Positions 7,688-16,373 of a DNA stretch of 29,926 bases are shown in pieces. This stretch comes from CF-118 sp035689345. GTDB lineage: Bacteria; Chloroflexota; Dormibacteria; Dormibacterales; Dormibacteraceae. Below the pieces are notes generated by a model. It saw only the letters and a program-made list of their open reading frames with translations, made no database searches and had not been told where the DNA came from. The stretch is from NCBI GenBank assembly GCA_035689345.1, contig DASSLR010000018.1, forward strand, positions 1 to 29,926, written 5' to 3'. Every line of letters begins with the position of its first letter. Position 1 is the stretch's first letter. The position numbers and the translations under genes were made by a program.

Positions 7688-9300
7688 GGCGTGGCCGACG
7701 TGCCCGAGTAGGGCGCTGAGATCTCGGGGATGTTCGCGACCATCTGGTTGACCAGGCCCGGGTCGAAGAGCGGGGTGTCCGTCCCCGGGATCTTCGGCCC
7801 GCCGGGCACGATGCCGACCCAGAGAAGCGCGCCGGCGAGGAGACCGAGGTACCAGGACTCGGAGAGCGACGAGTCCGACACGGCCGGCGCGTCGGGGTTC
7901 GGCGGTCCGAACAGGACGCGCTGGATGATCACCGCCACGGCGATCGCCGCCACCGCCAGGCCGGCCGCGACCGCGAAGGCGCCGACGGGCTGCGTCTTGA
8001 ACGCGCCGAAGAAGGTCATCTCGTTGGAGGTGAAGGAAGCCATGAGTGGCACGCCGAGCAGTCCGAGCGCGGCGAGCACTGTCAGCCACGCCACCTTGGG
8101 CATGCGCGCGGCGACCCCGCTGAGCACGGCAAGGTTGCGCGTCTGTGCCCGGTCGGAGAGAGTCGCAAAGGCGGAGACGATCAGCGCCGAGGCCATGCCG
8201 CCGGCGAAGAGCGACAGCACGCTGCCCGCGATGGACAGCGGAGTGAGCGCGGCGAGGCCGAGCGCGGTCACGCCGCCGGGGATCAGGGCCAGGTTCGCCG
8301 CCGCGTGACGCACGTCGGGCGAGCGGAGGGCCGCCACCGCCCCGTACACCACCGTGATCGCGGCGACGGCGGCCACGAGCGGCGCGACGAGCTTCGCTCC
8401 GTCCGGCTCGCCGCCGACCAGGACGCGCAGCAGCAAGTAGCCGCCCAGCCTCGACGCACTGCCGGCGATCACGACCGACACGCCGATAGGTGCGTCCGCG
8501 TAGACGTCGCGAGCCCAGCCATGCAGCGGGAACAGCGGCAGGCGCGTGGCGCCCGCGATCAACAGCGCCACGGCGACAACGACCTCGGCGCGCGGGCCGA
8601 TCGGGTTCTTGAGCACGACGTCCATGTCGAAGCTCGTGCCTCCGCTGGCGACGTAGAGGCCGACCACCGCCAGCACCAGCGCGAGCGTTCCTGCGCCCCA
8701 GTACCCCACCAGCCGCCAGGCGGCCGCCTCGCGCCTCGGTCCTCCCCAGCCGAGGATGAGCAGCGCGAGTGGCACGGTCGCCGCGGACCAGAACAGCACG
8801 AGCACGAACAGGTCGTGGGCCGCGATCGCGCCGGTGACGCAGGCCTGCGTCAGAAGCAGAAGCGCGAAGTAGGCGCGCACGCGCGTGCGGATGCCGAGCG
8901 ACGCGAGCACCGCGATGATGCCGATGAGCGCCGACAGCATCAGCATGAGAATCGCGGGACCGTCGACGCCGAGGTGGTACGTGGCACCGATCGCCGGCAG
9001 CCACGACCGGTTCTCCTCGTACTGCATGCTCGGCAGGAAGTTCTGGAACTGGTTGTAGGCGACGAACAGCAGGAACAGCACCAGGAAGTTCGTGAAGAAC
9101 GCGATCTGCTTGATCAGCGTGTCGTAGCGCCCGCGCGGGTTCGGCATGACGCCGATGACCGCCGCCATCAGCACCGGCGCCCAGATCGCGATGCTGAGGA
9201 TGAACGCCGACGTGAAGATGTTGGCGCCGGGAACCGTCGCCGGCGAAGGAGACGGCCCGAACGGCTGGGAGGCGATCGAGTGGACGAGGCCGGCGATCAT
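7684..9300 (-). CDS. nuoM: NuoM-like proton-antiporter subunit of complex I (divergent)
   Basis: A 538 aa polytopic membrane protein. The core LPLFPLHGWARDVYADAP corresponds to the NuoM VPMFPFHTWLPDAHVEAP region and identifies the antiporter (Proton_antipo_M) domain. Against E. coli NuoM, by eye, the essential TM5 Glu (FFEAMLIP) is Ser (FWSAATVP), the TM7 and TM8 lysines are Arg (ATRLPLFP, SASRLGGY), and the TM12 Glu is Asn with a Glu one position later (SFTSNEMTF). The start ATG overlaps the nuoL stop and the stop overlaps the nuoN start, so translation is probably coupled. Length is normal for NuoM. Confidence 0.88.
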   Translation of the reverse strand: MIAGLVHSIASQPFGPSPSPATVPGANIFTSAFILSIAIWAPVLMAAVIGVMPNPRGRYDTLIKQIAFFTNFLVLFLLFVAYNQFQNFLPSMQYEENRSWLPAIGATYHLGVDGPAILMLMLSALIGIIAVLASLGIRTRVRAYFALLLLTQACVTGAIAAHDLFVLVLFWSAATVPLALLILGWGGPRREAAAWRLVGYWGAGTLALVLAVVGLYVASGGTSFDMDVVLKNPIGPRAEVVVAVALLIAGATRLPLFPLHGWARDVYADAPIGVSVVIAGSASRLGGYLLLRVLVGGEPDGAKLVAPLVAAVAAITVVYGAVAALRSPDVRHAAANLALIPGGVTALGLAALTPLSIAGSVLSLFAGGMASALIVSAFATLSDRAQTRNLAVLSGVAARMPKVAWLTVLAALGLLGVPLMASFTSNEMTFFGAFKTQPVGAFAVAAGLAVAAIAVAVIIQRVLFGPPNPDAPAVSDSSLSESWYLGLLAGALLWVGIVPGGPKIPGTDTPLFDPGLVNQMVANIPEISAPYSGTSATP

Positions 9301-11273
9301 CGGAGCACCGCCGGCGAGAGCAGCGCCACCAGGAGTGCGAGCAGAACGCCCATCACGACCAGCACGGCCACGTCGCCCGTCTGCAGCGCGGCGATGGTGT
9401 AGCGGCCTGAGACGTGGGATATCCGGCCGACCGCCGCGTCGGCCGCCGGGACCAGACGCTCGGCGCCTTCGACCAGGCGCACCGCCGGCGTGACGACGTA
9501 GCGGCCGAGCAGGTTCCGAGCCGCGAGCTCCAGGCGCTCAGGAAGCAGGGCGAGGCCGCTCGACGCGCGCAGCGCCCCGTCCTTGTTGCGGCCGATAGGA
9601 AGGGCGGCCGCGGCCAGGCCGGCGAGGGCGACTGCGACCCACAACGCGTACGTCGAGGCGGGCACTGTCGCGTGCTTGCCGTTGTCGAGAAACCCCAACC
9701 ACGCGGGCACGAATGAGGCGGCGGTCAGCGCCAGCGAGGCCACCACCAGCCAGTAAGGCCAGCTCAGCGACGCGCGCGGCGCCTCGCGGACGCGATCGGG
9801 ATCGAAAGCCCTGCGCCTGCGCAGCGGCCCGGAGCTCGTGGCCAGGAAGGCGCGCATGCCGGCCACCGCCAACACGAAGACAGCCTCGCCGAGGACCACG
9901 CCGAACCTGGAGCGCGAGTCGACACCGAATGCAAGCGCGCCGGCCGCGCTGACGCCCAGCGCGACAGCCACACCGAGAAGCGCCACGGCGCTGGACCGCA
10001 TTCGCCTCCACGCGTCGCCCATCTCCCTCATGTCCTCGGTGCGCATCGCGTTGACGATGTTCGACGCTGCGAGAGCACCGGCGGCGCGCGCGGGCGCAGA
10101 CGCGTACACGGCCGCGAGTCCCGCGACCGCGAACGTGAAGGCGTGAAACTGAAAGCCGCGGATGGTGATCGCGGCACCGATCGCCGCCACCGCCGCACCC
10201 GCGAGGACCAGCGCCCGGCGCGGCTCCATCGCCACCAGCGAGTAGAGGCCCGCGCCGACAGCCGATGCGCCGCACGCGATGACGAGCCAGCGCATCGTCT
10301 GCACGTCGGACGCGACGAAGATGGGCAGCAGGTGGTAGAGCACGGTCACCCCCACCACCGGCCAGGCCGCGAGCGCGATGGCCGACGCCGCGGGCGGCGC
10401 GGTCGGCGCCGTGCCGGTGAGCCACTCGTGCAGCGGCCACAACGCCATGCGACCGGCAACGCCGACGAACATGAGGACGGCGGCGACGGCGATCTGCCGC
10501 ACGGTCCAGCCGGCGGTGGTGTGGAGCGCCGGCACGAGAAGGGAAATGTTCTGCTGGCCGTAACGCGAGTAGAGGACGGCGATCCCACATAGAAGGAAGA
10601 GGTCGGTGAGGAACGGCAGCGCGAGCGCGATGCGACCGCTGCGCGCGGCGGCCTCGTCACCCCATCGGTGCGCAAGCATCAGGTAGGTCGCGCCGCCCGC
10701 AAGCGCCCAGAACGAGAACATCTCGGCCAGGTCGGTGCTGAGGAGGGCTCCGACGCAGCCGAAGAGGAACACGCTGATCAGCGACTGGAACCGCACGGGA
10801 CCTGGCTCGTTGCGCGCGGCGATGCGGGCCCACGCCAGCACGCCGATGAAGCAGAGCTCGATCACCGCCAGCGCCACCACCGTGAGATGGTCGGCGTGGA
10901 GCACGATGTCGACCTCGAAGTTCTGGAACGCGGTGGGACCGTTCAAGCCGACGTTCGCCGTCAGGTAGACGTACGAAGCGCTGAACCCGGTGGTCTTGCG
11001 CGCGAGCCCCCAGCCGACGAGCAGGGTGGCGGCGAGGGTCACCACCGCGCCGAGCATCGCTGTGTTCATGGACGCGCGTCGTCCGCGCACGCTCGAGACG
11101 GCGATGACGAACGCGGCGAGCGGCGCGAGCACCATGAGCGGCACGGCCCAACCCAGCGTCGTCGCCGGGTCGAAGTGGAATCCTCCGCCGCCGGTGCTGG
11201 GTCGCGGTCCCGAGGCTGCGCTCGAGGCCGCGGCCGCCAGGAGGTGTCCGGCGGAGGCCAGCAGCGCGCTCAG
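9297..11273 (-). CDS. nuoL: NuoL-like proton-antiporter subunit of complex I (divergent)
   Basis: A large polytopic protein, about 658 aa, with the NuoL-type architecture: N-terminal helices, a central WPLHEWL motif (compare LPLHTWLPDAM), an HAFTFAVAG segment (compare THAFFKALLF), a cytoplasmic linker, and C-terminal helices that end in one last TM segment. Key charges are replaced: the TM5 Glu by Ala (FWALAGGATYL), the TM7 Lys by Arg (GRMALWPLH), the TM8 His by Ala, and the TM12 Lys is absent. The only start with a ribosome-binding site (AGGAG, 8 nt) is a CTG at 11273 that overlaps the nuoK stop (CTGA). Conventional alternatives are GTG 11144 or ATG 11135 without a visible RBS. Sequence further upstream in this frame is arginine-rich and overlaps nuoK, so it is not part of the protein. 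Confidence 0.85.
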   Translation of the reverse strand: MSALLASAGHLLAAAASSAASGPRPSTGGGGFHFDPATTLGWAVPLMVLAPLAAFVIAVSSVRGRRASMNTAMLGAVVTLAATLLVGWGLARKTTGFSASYVYLTANVGLNGPTAFQNFEVDIVLHADHLTVVALAVIELCFIGVLAWARIAARNEPGPVRFQSLISVFLFGCVGALLSTDLAEMFSFWALAGGATYLMLAHRWGDEAAARSGRIALALPFLTDLFLLCGIAVLYSRYGQQNISLLVPALHTTAGWTVRQIAVAAVLMFVGVAGRMALWPLHEWLTGTAPTAPPAASAIALAAWPVVGVTVLYHLLPIFVASDVQTMRWLVIACGASAVGAGLYSLVAMEPRRALVLAGAAVAAIGAAITIRGFQFHAFTFAVAGLAAVYASAPARAAGALAASNIVNAMRTEDMREMGDAWRRMRSSAVALLGVAVALGVSAAGALAFGVDSRSRFGVVLGEAVFVLAVAGMRAFLATSSGPLRRRRAFDPDRVREAPRASLSWPYWLVVASLALTAASFVPAWLGFLDNGKHATVPASTYALWVAVALAGLAAAALPIGRNKDGALRASSGLALLPERLELAARNLLGRYVVTPAVRLVEGAERLVPAADAAVGRISHVSGRYTIAALQTGDVAVLVVMGVLLALLVALLSPAVLR

Positions 11274-11638
11274 CGAGTGGTCTCCTGCGAGGAAGCGTGG
11301 CCGTGGATGCGCCCCGCCCGCGCGGCCAGCGCCACTCCGATCGCCACCGTGGCGAGTGAAGCGATGGCGATCAGCACCGCGAATTCCTGGCCGATGGGGG
11401 GACCGGACACGCCGGTGATCACCCGCGGCGAGTTGGCGGGCTGCACCGCCGCCGCGGCCCGGGCGGAGAATCGCGCCACGGCCACGAAGGCGACGCCGGC
11501 GCCGCCGAACATCAGCGGAATGCCGGCGAGCGCGGTGGCCAGGTCGCGTCGCCACGCCACGGCGAAGATCCCGATGGACACCATGCCCGCCGCCACGAAC
11601 AGCGCGGACACGAGGCCGGTGGTGAGGGCGATGTTCAC
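11270..11638 (-). CDS. nuoK: NuoK-like subunit of complex I lacking both key glutamates
   Basis: A 122 aa, three-helix membrane protein in the nuoK position. The fold landmark RRDLATALAGIPLMFGGAGV aligns with the NuoK [20 protein letters not shown] segment, and IASLATVAIGVAL aligns with ISLAAAEASIGLAL. In both places the glutamate essential for proton translocation in E. coli (E36, E72) is missing, replaced by Pro (P41 here) and Thr (T97). I chose GTG 11638, whose GTGA overlaps the nuoJ stop. An in-frame ATG at 11662 would add eight basic residues. A loop of about 30 residues (AVQPANSPRVITGVSGPP) between helices 2 and 3 is longer than usual. Confidence 0.8.
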   Translation of the reverse strand: MNIALTTGLVSALFVAAGMVSIGIFAVAWRRDLATALAGIPLMFGGAGVAFVAVARFSARAAAAVQPANSPRVITGVSGPPIGQEFAVLIAIASLATVAIGVALAARAGRIHGHASSQETTR

Positions 11639-12123
11639 CGGCTTCGGTCGCCGGCGCGCCACGCCACGGTCAAGCCGACGAGCGCCGCCAGCACCAGCGC
11701 CCCCACCGCTTCCGCGGCGAGCGCGTCACCCGCGAACAGGAGGCGACCCACGGCCGCGCTGCCGAACGCGCCGCCGTTGAAAGTCACGTGAGAGAAGCCG
11801 CCGCGGAGCGCCGCGTACGCCAGCGCCGCGAGGAGAGCGGCCGCGCCGATCGCGGCCAGCTGCCTCCAGATCTGACCCGCGCCGCTCATGAACGCGCGGT
11901 AGTCCGGGCGCGCCAGCAGCAGCGCGCTGCCGGCGAAGCTGAGAAGCACGATCACCGCCGTGAATCCGGCGGACAGCGACGTGTCGACGCCGGCCACACC
12001 GACACCCGAGATCAGGAGCGCCAGCGCGCGCAGACCGCGGCGCGGCGCCAGGACGACCACGAGGCCGCCGCCCAACGCCAGTGCCGAGGACGCGTAGAAG
12101 CCGATCGCGTGGGGAGAATCCAT
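11635..12123 (-). CDS. nuoJ: NuoJ-like subunit of complex I (divergent)
   Basis: A 162 aa protein with five hydrophobic helices in the nuoJ position, directly before nuoK. A GGAG ribosome-binding site lies 5 nt before the ATG. The TM3 segment GFTAVIVLLSFAGSALLLA sits where NuoJ/ND6 normally has the VYVGAIMVLFLFVVM stretch with the pi-bulge. The conserved Tyr-Val-Gly is not present, so the assignment depends on size, topology and position. It is the first gene of the J-K-L-M-N run and starts 33 nt after the stop of the small membrane protein upstream. Confidence 0.72.
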   Translation of the reverse strand: MDSPHAIGFYASSALALGGGLVVVLAPRRGLRALALLISGVGVAGVDTSLSAGFTAVIVLLSFAGSALLLARPDYRAFMSGAGQIWRQLAAIGAAALLAALAYAALRGGFSHVTFNGGAFGSAAVGRLLFAGDALAAEAVGALVLAALVGLTVAWRAGDRSR

Positions 12124-12156
12124 CGGGACTCCGTGGTGTTGAGTGAGCTCTACCGG

Positions 12157-12378
12157 CTAGTCGGAAAGACCGCCGGGTCCAAGGCGCCAAGCATACACAA
12201 GGCCACTTGCGGCCACCGCCACGAGCGCCGCGGCGGCGGTCAGCGCTCCAGCCCCCGGCGAGCCCGTCGAGGCTGACACCGCGTAAGCGGCGACCGCGGC
12301 GACGAGGGGCAAGATGACTGCCACGGCCGCGACCCGCGGTGCGTCCAGCCGGTTGACCCGGCGCCACAACCTGCTCAC
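12157..12378 (-). CDS. Small two-helix membrane protein, function unknown
   Basis: A 73 aa product from a GTG start, 37 nt after the stop of the second ABC half-transporter and 33 nt before nuoJ. It has a basic N-terminus (SRLWRRVNRLDAPR) followed by two Ala/Val-rich hydrophobic segments (AAVAVILPLVAAVAAYAV and ALTAAAALVAVAASGLVYAW). No family is recognised. It could be an accessory subunit of the Nuo-like module or of the exporter. The start is uncertain, as an in-frame ATG at 12456 would overlap the ABC gene by 41 nt. Confidence 0.55.
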   Translation of the reverse strand: MSRLWRRVNRLDAPRVAAVAVILPLVAAVAAYAVSASTGSPGAGALTAAAALVAVAASGLVYAWRLGPGGLSD

Positions 12379-12415
12379 CGTTCGAATTGTCGCAGGACGG
12401 CCACCGCGGCCGAAT

Positions 12416-14239
12416 TCAGGCCAGTGACTCGACCCAGGCGTTGTGCAGGTCGCCATACCGCCCGCCTTCGCCCCTCAGCGCCGCGGGCGATCCGTCCTCG
12501 ACCACCCGTCCGGCGTCGATGACGAGCACGCGGTCGGCGATCTCCACCGTGGACAGGCGGTGGGCGATGATCACGGCGGTCCGGCCGCGCAGCAGCGTCC
12601 GGAGCGCGCGCTGGACGAGCCGCTCCGAGGGCAGGTCCAACGACGACGTCGCCTCGTCCAGGATCAGGACTCGCGGGTCGGCGAGGAACGCGCGCGCAAA
12701 GGCGACAAGCTGGCGCTGTCCGGCCGACAGGCGAACGCCGCGCCGGCGGACGTCTGTCTCGTAGCCGCCGGGCAGGGCGCTGATGAAGTCGTGCGCCCCC
12801 ACCGCCCGCGCGGCCGCGATCATCTCCTCGCGGGTCGCGTCCGGGCGCCCGAACATCAGGTTGTCGCCGACGGTGCCCGAGAAAAGAAAGCTCTCCTGAG
12901 TCACCATCACGACCGCCCGGCGCAGATCGGTGACGCGGATCTCGCGCTCGTCCACGCCGTCCAGCGTCACGCGTCCGACCGTCGGGTCGTAGAAGCGCGC
13001 CATGAGGCGGGCCATCGTCGTCTTGCCCGCGCCGGTCTCGCCCACCAGCGCCACGATCTGGCCCGCGGGAATCTCGATGTCGATGTCGTGCAGCACCGCC
13101 TTCTCCCTGTAGGCGAAGGTGACGCCTTCGAACCCGATCGCGCCCCGGACCTGCGCGAGCCCGGCGGGCTCTCGCGGCTCGGGCACGGTCGGCGCTTCCT
13201 CGATCACTCCCGCCAGCTTCTCGAGCGCGGCGCCCGCGGCCTGGAAGATGTTGTAGAACTGCGAAAGGTCCTGCATCGGCTCGAAGAACTGACGCAGATA
13301 AAGGACGAAGGCGGTCAGCACTCCGAGCGTCAGCTGGCCCTCCACCACCAGGTAGCCGCCGAACAGCAGGACCGACGCGGTCGTCAGCCGTCCGAGCAGC
13401 GAGATGCCCGGTCCGAACGTCGACGCGAGCCTGTTGGACCAGATGTTGGCGTCGCGATAGCGCGCGTTCACGTCCTCGAAGATCTCCTGGTTGCGCGGCT
13501 CGCGCCGGAACGCGTGGACGGCGCGGATGCCACCAAGGGACTCGACGTACTGCACGATCACGAGCACGATCGCCTTGCGCACCGCGCGGTAGGCTCGCGC
13601 CGAGTTGTGACGGAACCACCACGTGAGCGCGAGGACCAGGGGCATGGCGACCAGGGTCACGAGGCCGAGTCGCGGATCGAGGTGGATCAGGATCACCGTG
13701 ATGGCGACCACCGACAGCAGCGACGTGACTACGGACGTGAGCCCCGTCGCCAGCAGCTCGTTCAGCGCGTCGACGTCGGACGTGAGCCTGGAGATGATGC
13801 GGCCGGAGGTGTAGCGCTCGTAGAACGAGAGCGACAGCTCCTGCACGTGAGCGAAGAGCATCGTGCGGAGGTCGAACAGCGACTGCTGGCCGATGCGGCC
13901 CGAGAGGCGCAGGAACGCGTAGTTGGAGAAGGCGTTGACGACGAGCACGCCGATGAGGGCCGCGCCGATCTCACCCAGCGTCGTGAGGTCTCCGGCCTTG
14001 CCGGGGCGCACGCCCTTGTCGATGCCGAGGCCGACCAGGGAAGGGATGGACAGGTAGGCGATCGAGCGGATGAGGATGAGCGCCCCCGCGAGCGCGATCT
14101 GCCACCGATACGGGTAGGCGAGGCGCGCCAGCAGCCTGCGGCTGCGTCGCCGCAGGAGGCCAGCGACGCTCGCCGAGAACTCGTCGACGTCCTCCGCCGC
14201 CACTCCGCGCCAGCGATCGGCCGGGGACAGCACGCTCAC
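12416..14239 (-). CDS. ABC exporter half-transporter, catalytically complete ATPase
   Basis: A 607 aa protein with an N-terminal six-helix exporter domain (about 45-330) and a C-terminal nucleotide-binding domain: Walker A GETGAGKT (400-407), Q-loop MVTQESFLFS, signature LSAGQRQ, Walker B LILDEATSSLD with the catalytic Glu, and the switch His in IIAHRLSTVEIADRV. Its ATG overlaps the stop of the other half-transporter, so the two probably form a heterodimer. The signature is LSAGQ rather than LSGGQ, which fits a partner that contributes the non-hydrolysing site. The substrate is unknown; drugs, lipids or peptides are all possible for this class. Confidence 0.93.
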   Translation of the reverse strand: MSVLSPADRWRGVAAEDVDEFSASVAGLLRRRSRRLLARLAYPYRWQIALAGALILIRSIAYLSIPSLVGLGIDKGVRPGKAGDLTTLGEIGAALIGVLVVNAFSNYAFLRLSGRIGQQSLFDLRTMLFAHVQELSLSFYERYTSGRIISRLTSDVDALNELLATGLTSVVTSLLSVVAITVILIHLDPRLGLVTLVAMPLVLALTWWFRHNSARAYRAVRKAIVLVIVQYVESLGGIRAVHAFRREPRNQEIFEDVNARYRDANIWSNRLASTFGPGISLLGRLTTASVLLFGGYLVVEGQLTLGVLTAFVLYLRQFFEPMQDLSQFYNIFQAAGAALEKLAGVIEEAPTVPEPREPAGLAQVRGAIGFEGVTFAYREKAVLHDIDIEIPAGQIVALVGETGAGKTTMARLMARFYDPTVGRVTLDGVDEREIRVTDLRRAVVMVTQESFLFSGTVGDNLMFGRPDATREEMIAAARAVGAHDFISALPGGYETDVRRRGVRLSAGQRQLVAFARAFLADPRVLILDEATSSLDLPSERLVQRALRTLLRGRTAVIIAHRLSTVEIADRVLVIDAGRVVEDGSPAALRGEGGRYGDLHNAWVESLA

Positions 14240-15981
14240 GCGGTCACCACCTCCCGCTCGTCGAATTCCTGCGAGAGGAGGGCGCGGTAGAGCTCGTTGG
14301 ACCGCATCAGCTCGGTGTGCGTGCCGATCGCGGCCACACGGCCGCCGTCAATGAGGGCCACGCGATCGGCCAGCGCGAGCGTCGAGGGCCTGTGGACCAC
14401 GAGGAGCGCGGTTCGTCCTTCGAGCACGCCCGCGAGCGCTGCCTCGATGACCGCCTCGGTGTGCACGTCCACCGACGAGAGCGGGTCGTCGAGCACCAGC
14501 ACCTGCGGTGATCCGAGCACCGCGCGCGCGAGCGCGAGGCGCTGACGCTGGCCTCCCGACAGCGTGTAGCCCTGCTCGCCAACGCGGGTCTCGAGGCCCC
14601 ACGGCAGGTCCCACACGAACCCGGCCTGGGCCACCTCGAGCGCGTGCTTGAGCTCCTCGTCGGACATGACGGCGCGGCCCATCACAAGGTTCTCGTGCAC
14701 CGACGCCGAGAACAGGATCGGGTCCTCGAACGCCATGCCGATGTGCGAGCGCAGCGAGCGAAGGTGTAGGTCGCGCACGTCGACCCCATCGAGGAGCACC
14801 TTGCCTTCGGCGACGTCGTAAAGGCGCGGCACCAGGTACGCGAGCGTCGTCTTGCCCGAGCCGGTGCGGCCCACCAGGCCCACGGTCTCCCCCGGCTCGA
14901 TCGTCAGGTTGAGGTCGCGCAGGATCCATTCGTCGGACTGCGGATACTTGAAACCGACTCCGCGCAGCTCGATGCGTCCTGCGCATCGCTCCATCGCCCG
15001 CGCGCCGGCGCGGTCGGCGATGTCGGGCCGCGAGTCCATCACCTCGTTGAGGCGCTGCACCGCCGTCTGGCACTCCTCGCTCATCGACAGCACCCAGCCG
15101 ATGGCGTCCATCGGCCAGGTGAGCATGAAGACGTAGTTCATGAACGCGACGAGGCCGCCGACCGTGAGGCTGCCGTGGATGACGTTGTACCCGCCGAGCA
15201 GCAGCACCGCGGCAAGCGAGAGGTTGGGCAGCAGAGTGAGCTGCGTCCAGAGGCGCGCGCGTTCGGCGATCGCCTCGATGTTGGAGGCGCCGAGCTTGCG
15301 GGCCATGTCGTCGAAGCCCTGCTGCATCAGCGGCATGCGGCCGAACGCCTTGATGATCCGGACCCCCGTCGCCATCTCCTCGATGATCGTGGTGAGGTCG
15401 CCCGACTGGTCCTGGATGCGGCGCGCGATGACCTTGTACTTGTCGTGGAACCTGTTGCTGAAGTAGGCGATGGGCAGCATGCACAGCACGGTGACGATGG
15501 CTAGCTCCCAGTCGAGCTGCGCCATGAGCACGAAGACGACCGCGAACGTGACGATGGTCTGCAGGAACCAGATGAGCCCGAAGCTCACGAACCTGCGGAC
15601 CGTCGCGATGTCGGCGATGGCGCGGGAGAGCAGCTGCCCTGACTGCCAGTTGTCGTGAAACGACACCTGCAGGCTCTGCAGGTGCGCATAGAAGTCGTCG
15701 CGGAGGTCGGTCTCCATGCGCAGCGACGCGATGCCGGAAAAGTTCCGGCGCAGGTAGATGAAGACGAACTCCAGGCAGCCGATGCCGACCAGAAGCGCCA
15801 CCGGCGGGACGATGTCGCCCAGCTCGTGGCGCGTGATCGGCCCATCGATGATGTACTCGATGACCTTCGGAATCGAGGCCGCGGCCGCGAGGCTGCCGAG
15901 CTGCGCGAGTCCGAAAACGAGAACCAATCGCCAGTACGGGCGCAGGTAAGGCACGTAGCGACGCAGCGCGAGGAGACCCAC
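14236..15981 (-). CDS. ABC exporter half-transporter with degenerate Walker B
   Basis: A 581 aa partner of the downstream half-transporter, with a six-helix membrane domain (about 15-300) and an ATPase domain: Walker A GRTGSGKT (371-378), signature LSGGQRQ (474-480), Walker B LVLDDPLSSVD (from 495) and His530. The residue after the Walker B Asp is Asp499 where hydrolysing subunits have Glu, and the Q-loop reads AFEDPILF with Glu for Gln. This is the known pattern of asymmetric exporters such as TM287/288 and BmrCD, where one ATP site is degenerate. The start is a GTG 22 nt after the CBS gene, with a TAAACT -10-like hexamer 11 nt upstream. Confidence 0.93.
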   Translation of the reverse strand: MGLLALRRYVPYLRPYWRLVLVFGLAQLGSLAAAASIPKVIEYIIDGPITRHELGDIVPPVALLVGIGCLEFVFIYLRRNFSGIASLRMETDLRDDFYAHLQSLQVSFHDNWQSGQLLSRAIADIATVRRFVSFGLIWFLQTIVTFAVVFVLMAQLDWELAIVTVLCMLPIAYFSNRFHDKYKVIARRIQDQSGDLTTIIEEMATGVRIIKAFGRMPLMQQGFDDMARKLGASNIEAIAERARLWTQLTLLPNLSLAAVLLLGGYNVIHGSLTVGGLVAFMNYVFMLTWPMDAIGWVLSMSEECQTAVQRLNEVMDSRPDIADRAGARAMERCAGRIELRGVGFKYPQSDEWILRDLNLTIEPGETVGLVGRTGSGKTTLAYLVPRLYDVAEGKVLLDGVDVRDLHLRSLRSHIGMAFEDPILFSASVHENLVMGRAVMSDEELKHALEVAQAGFVWDLPWGLETRVGEQGYTLSGGQRQRLALARAVLGSPQVLVLDDPLSSVDVHTEAVIEAALAGVLEGRTALLVVHRPSTLALADRVALIDGGRVAAIGTHTELMRSNELYRALLSQEFDEREVVTA

Positions 15982-16003
15982 CGGGGTCGCTCAGTTTACG
16001 AGG

Positions 16004-16366
16004 TCAAGCTCCGGCGAGATCGCGTATGGAGACGATGCCCACGACCTCGTCGCCTTCCATCACCGGCAGGTGGCGGAAGTTGTGGTCGAGCATGGTCCTC
16101 AGCGCGGACTCCACCGAGTCGCCCGGCGATGCCGTCAGCGGATTCGACGTCATCCAGGACGAGACCTCGTGGGCCGGCGCGTCGTGCGAGTTGGACAGCG
16201 CGCGCACGGTGTCACGCTCGGTGAAGATGCCCACGAGGCGCGTGCCTTCCATCACGAGAGTCGAGCCGATGCGGTGCTGAGCCATGAGCGCGACGGCCTC
16301 TCCGACCGTCGTGGTCGGGCTCACGTAGTGCAGGCTCGTCGACATGACCTCCCGCACGGTGGCCAT
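16004..16366 (-). CDS. CBS-domain pair protein
   Basis: A 120 aa protein made of two CBS motifs in tandem: VREVMSTSLHYVSPTTTVGEAVALM...GIFTERDTVRAL and VSSWMTSNPLTASPGDSVESAL...VVGIVSIRDL. Such free-standing pairs bind adenine nucleotides or SAM and act as regulatory or sensor proteins. There is no effector domain. It lies 7 nt after the CopD-like gene and 22 nt before the ABC exporter, so it may regulate either, which is inference from position only. The stand-alone protein could also act on a distant partner. Confidence 0.92.
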   Translation of the reverse strand: MATVREVMSTSLHYVSPTTTVGEAVALMAQHRIGSTLVMEGTRLVGIFTERDTVRALSNSHDAPAHEVSSWMTSNPLTASPGDSVESALRTMLDHNFRHLPVMEGDEVVGIVSIRDLAGA

Positions 16367-16373
16367 GGCTTAA

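Noticed and set aside
7688..9004. N-terminal extension of nuoN in the same frame
   Set aside because: The region is the nuoM gene in another frame; the extension is arginine-rich, whereas the nuoN protein starts at the ATG overlapping the nuoM stop.
12443..14290. Plus-strand 615-codon frame opposite the ABC half-transporter
   Set aside because: Complement-strand artefact with no motifs; the minus strand has a complete ABC exporter.
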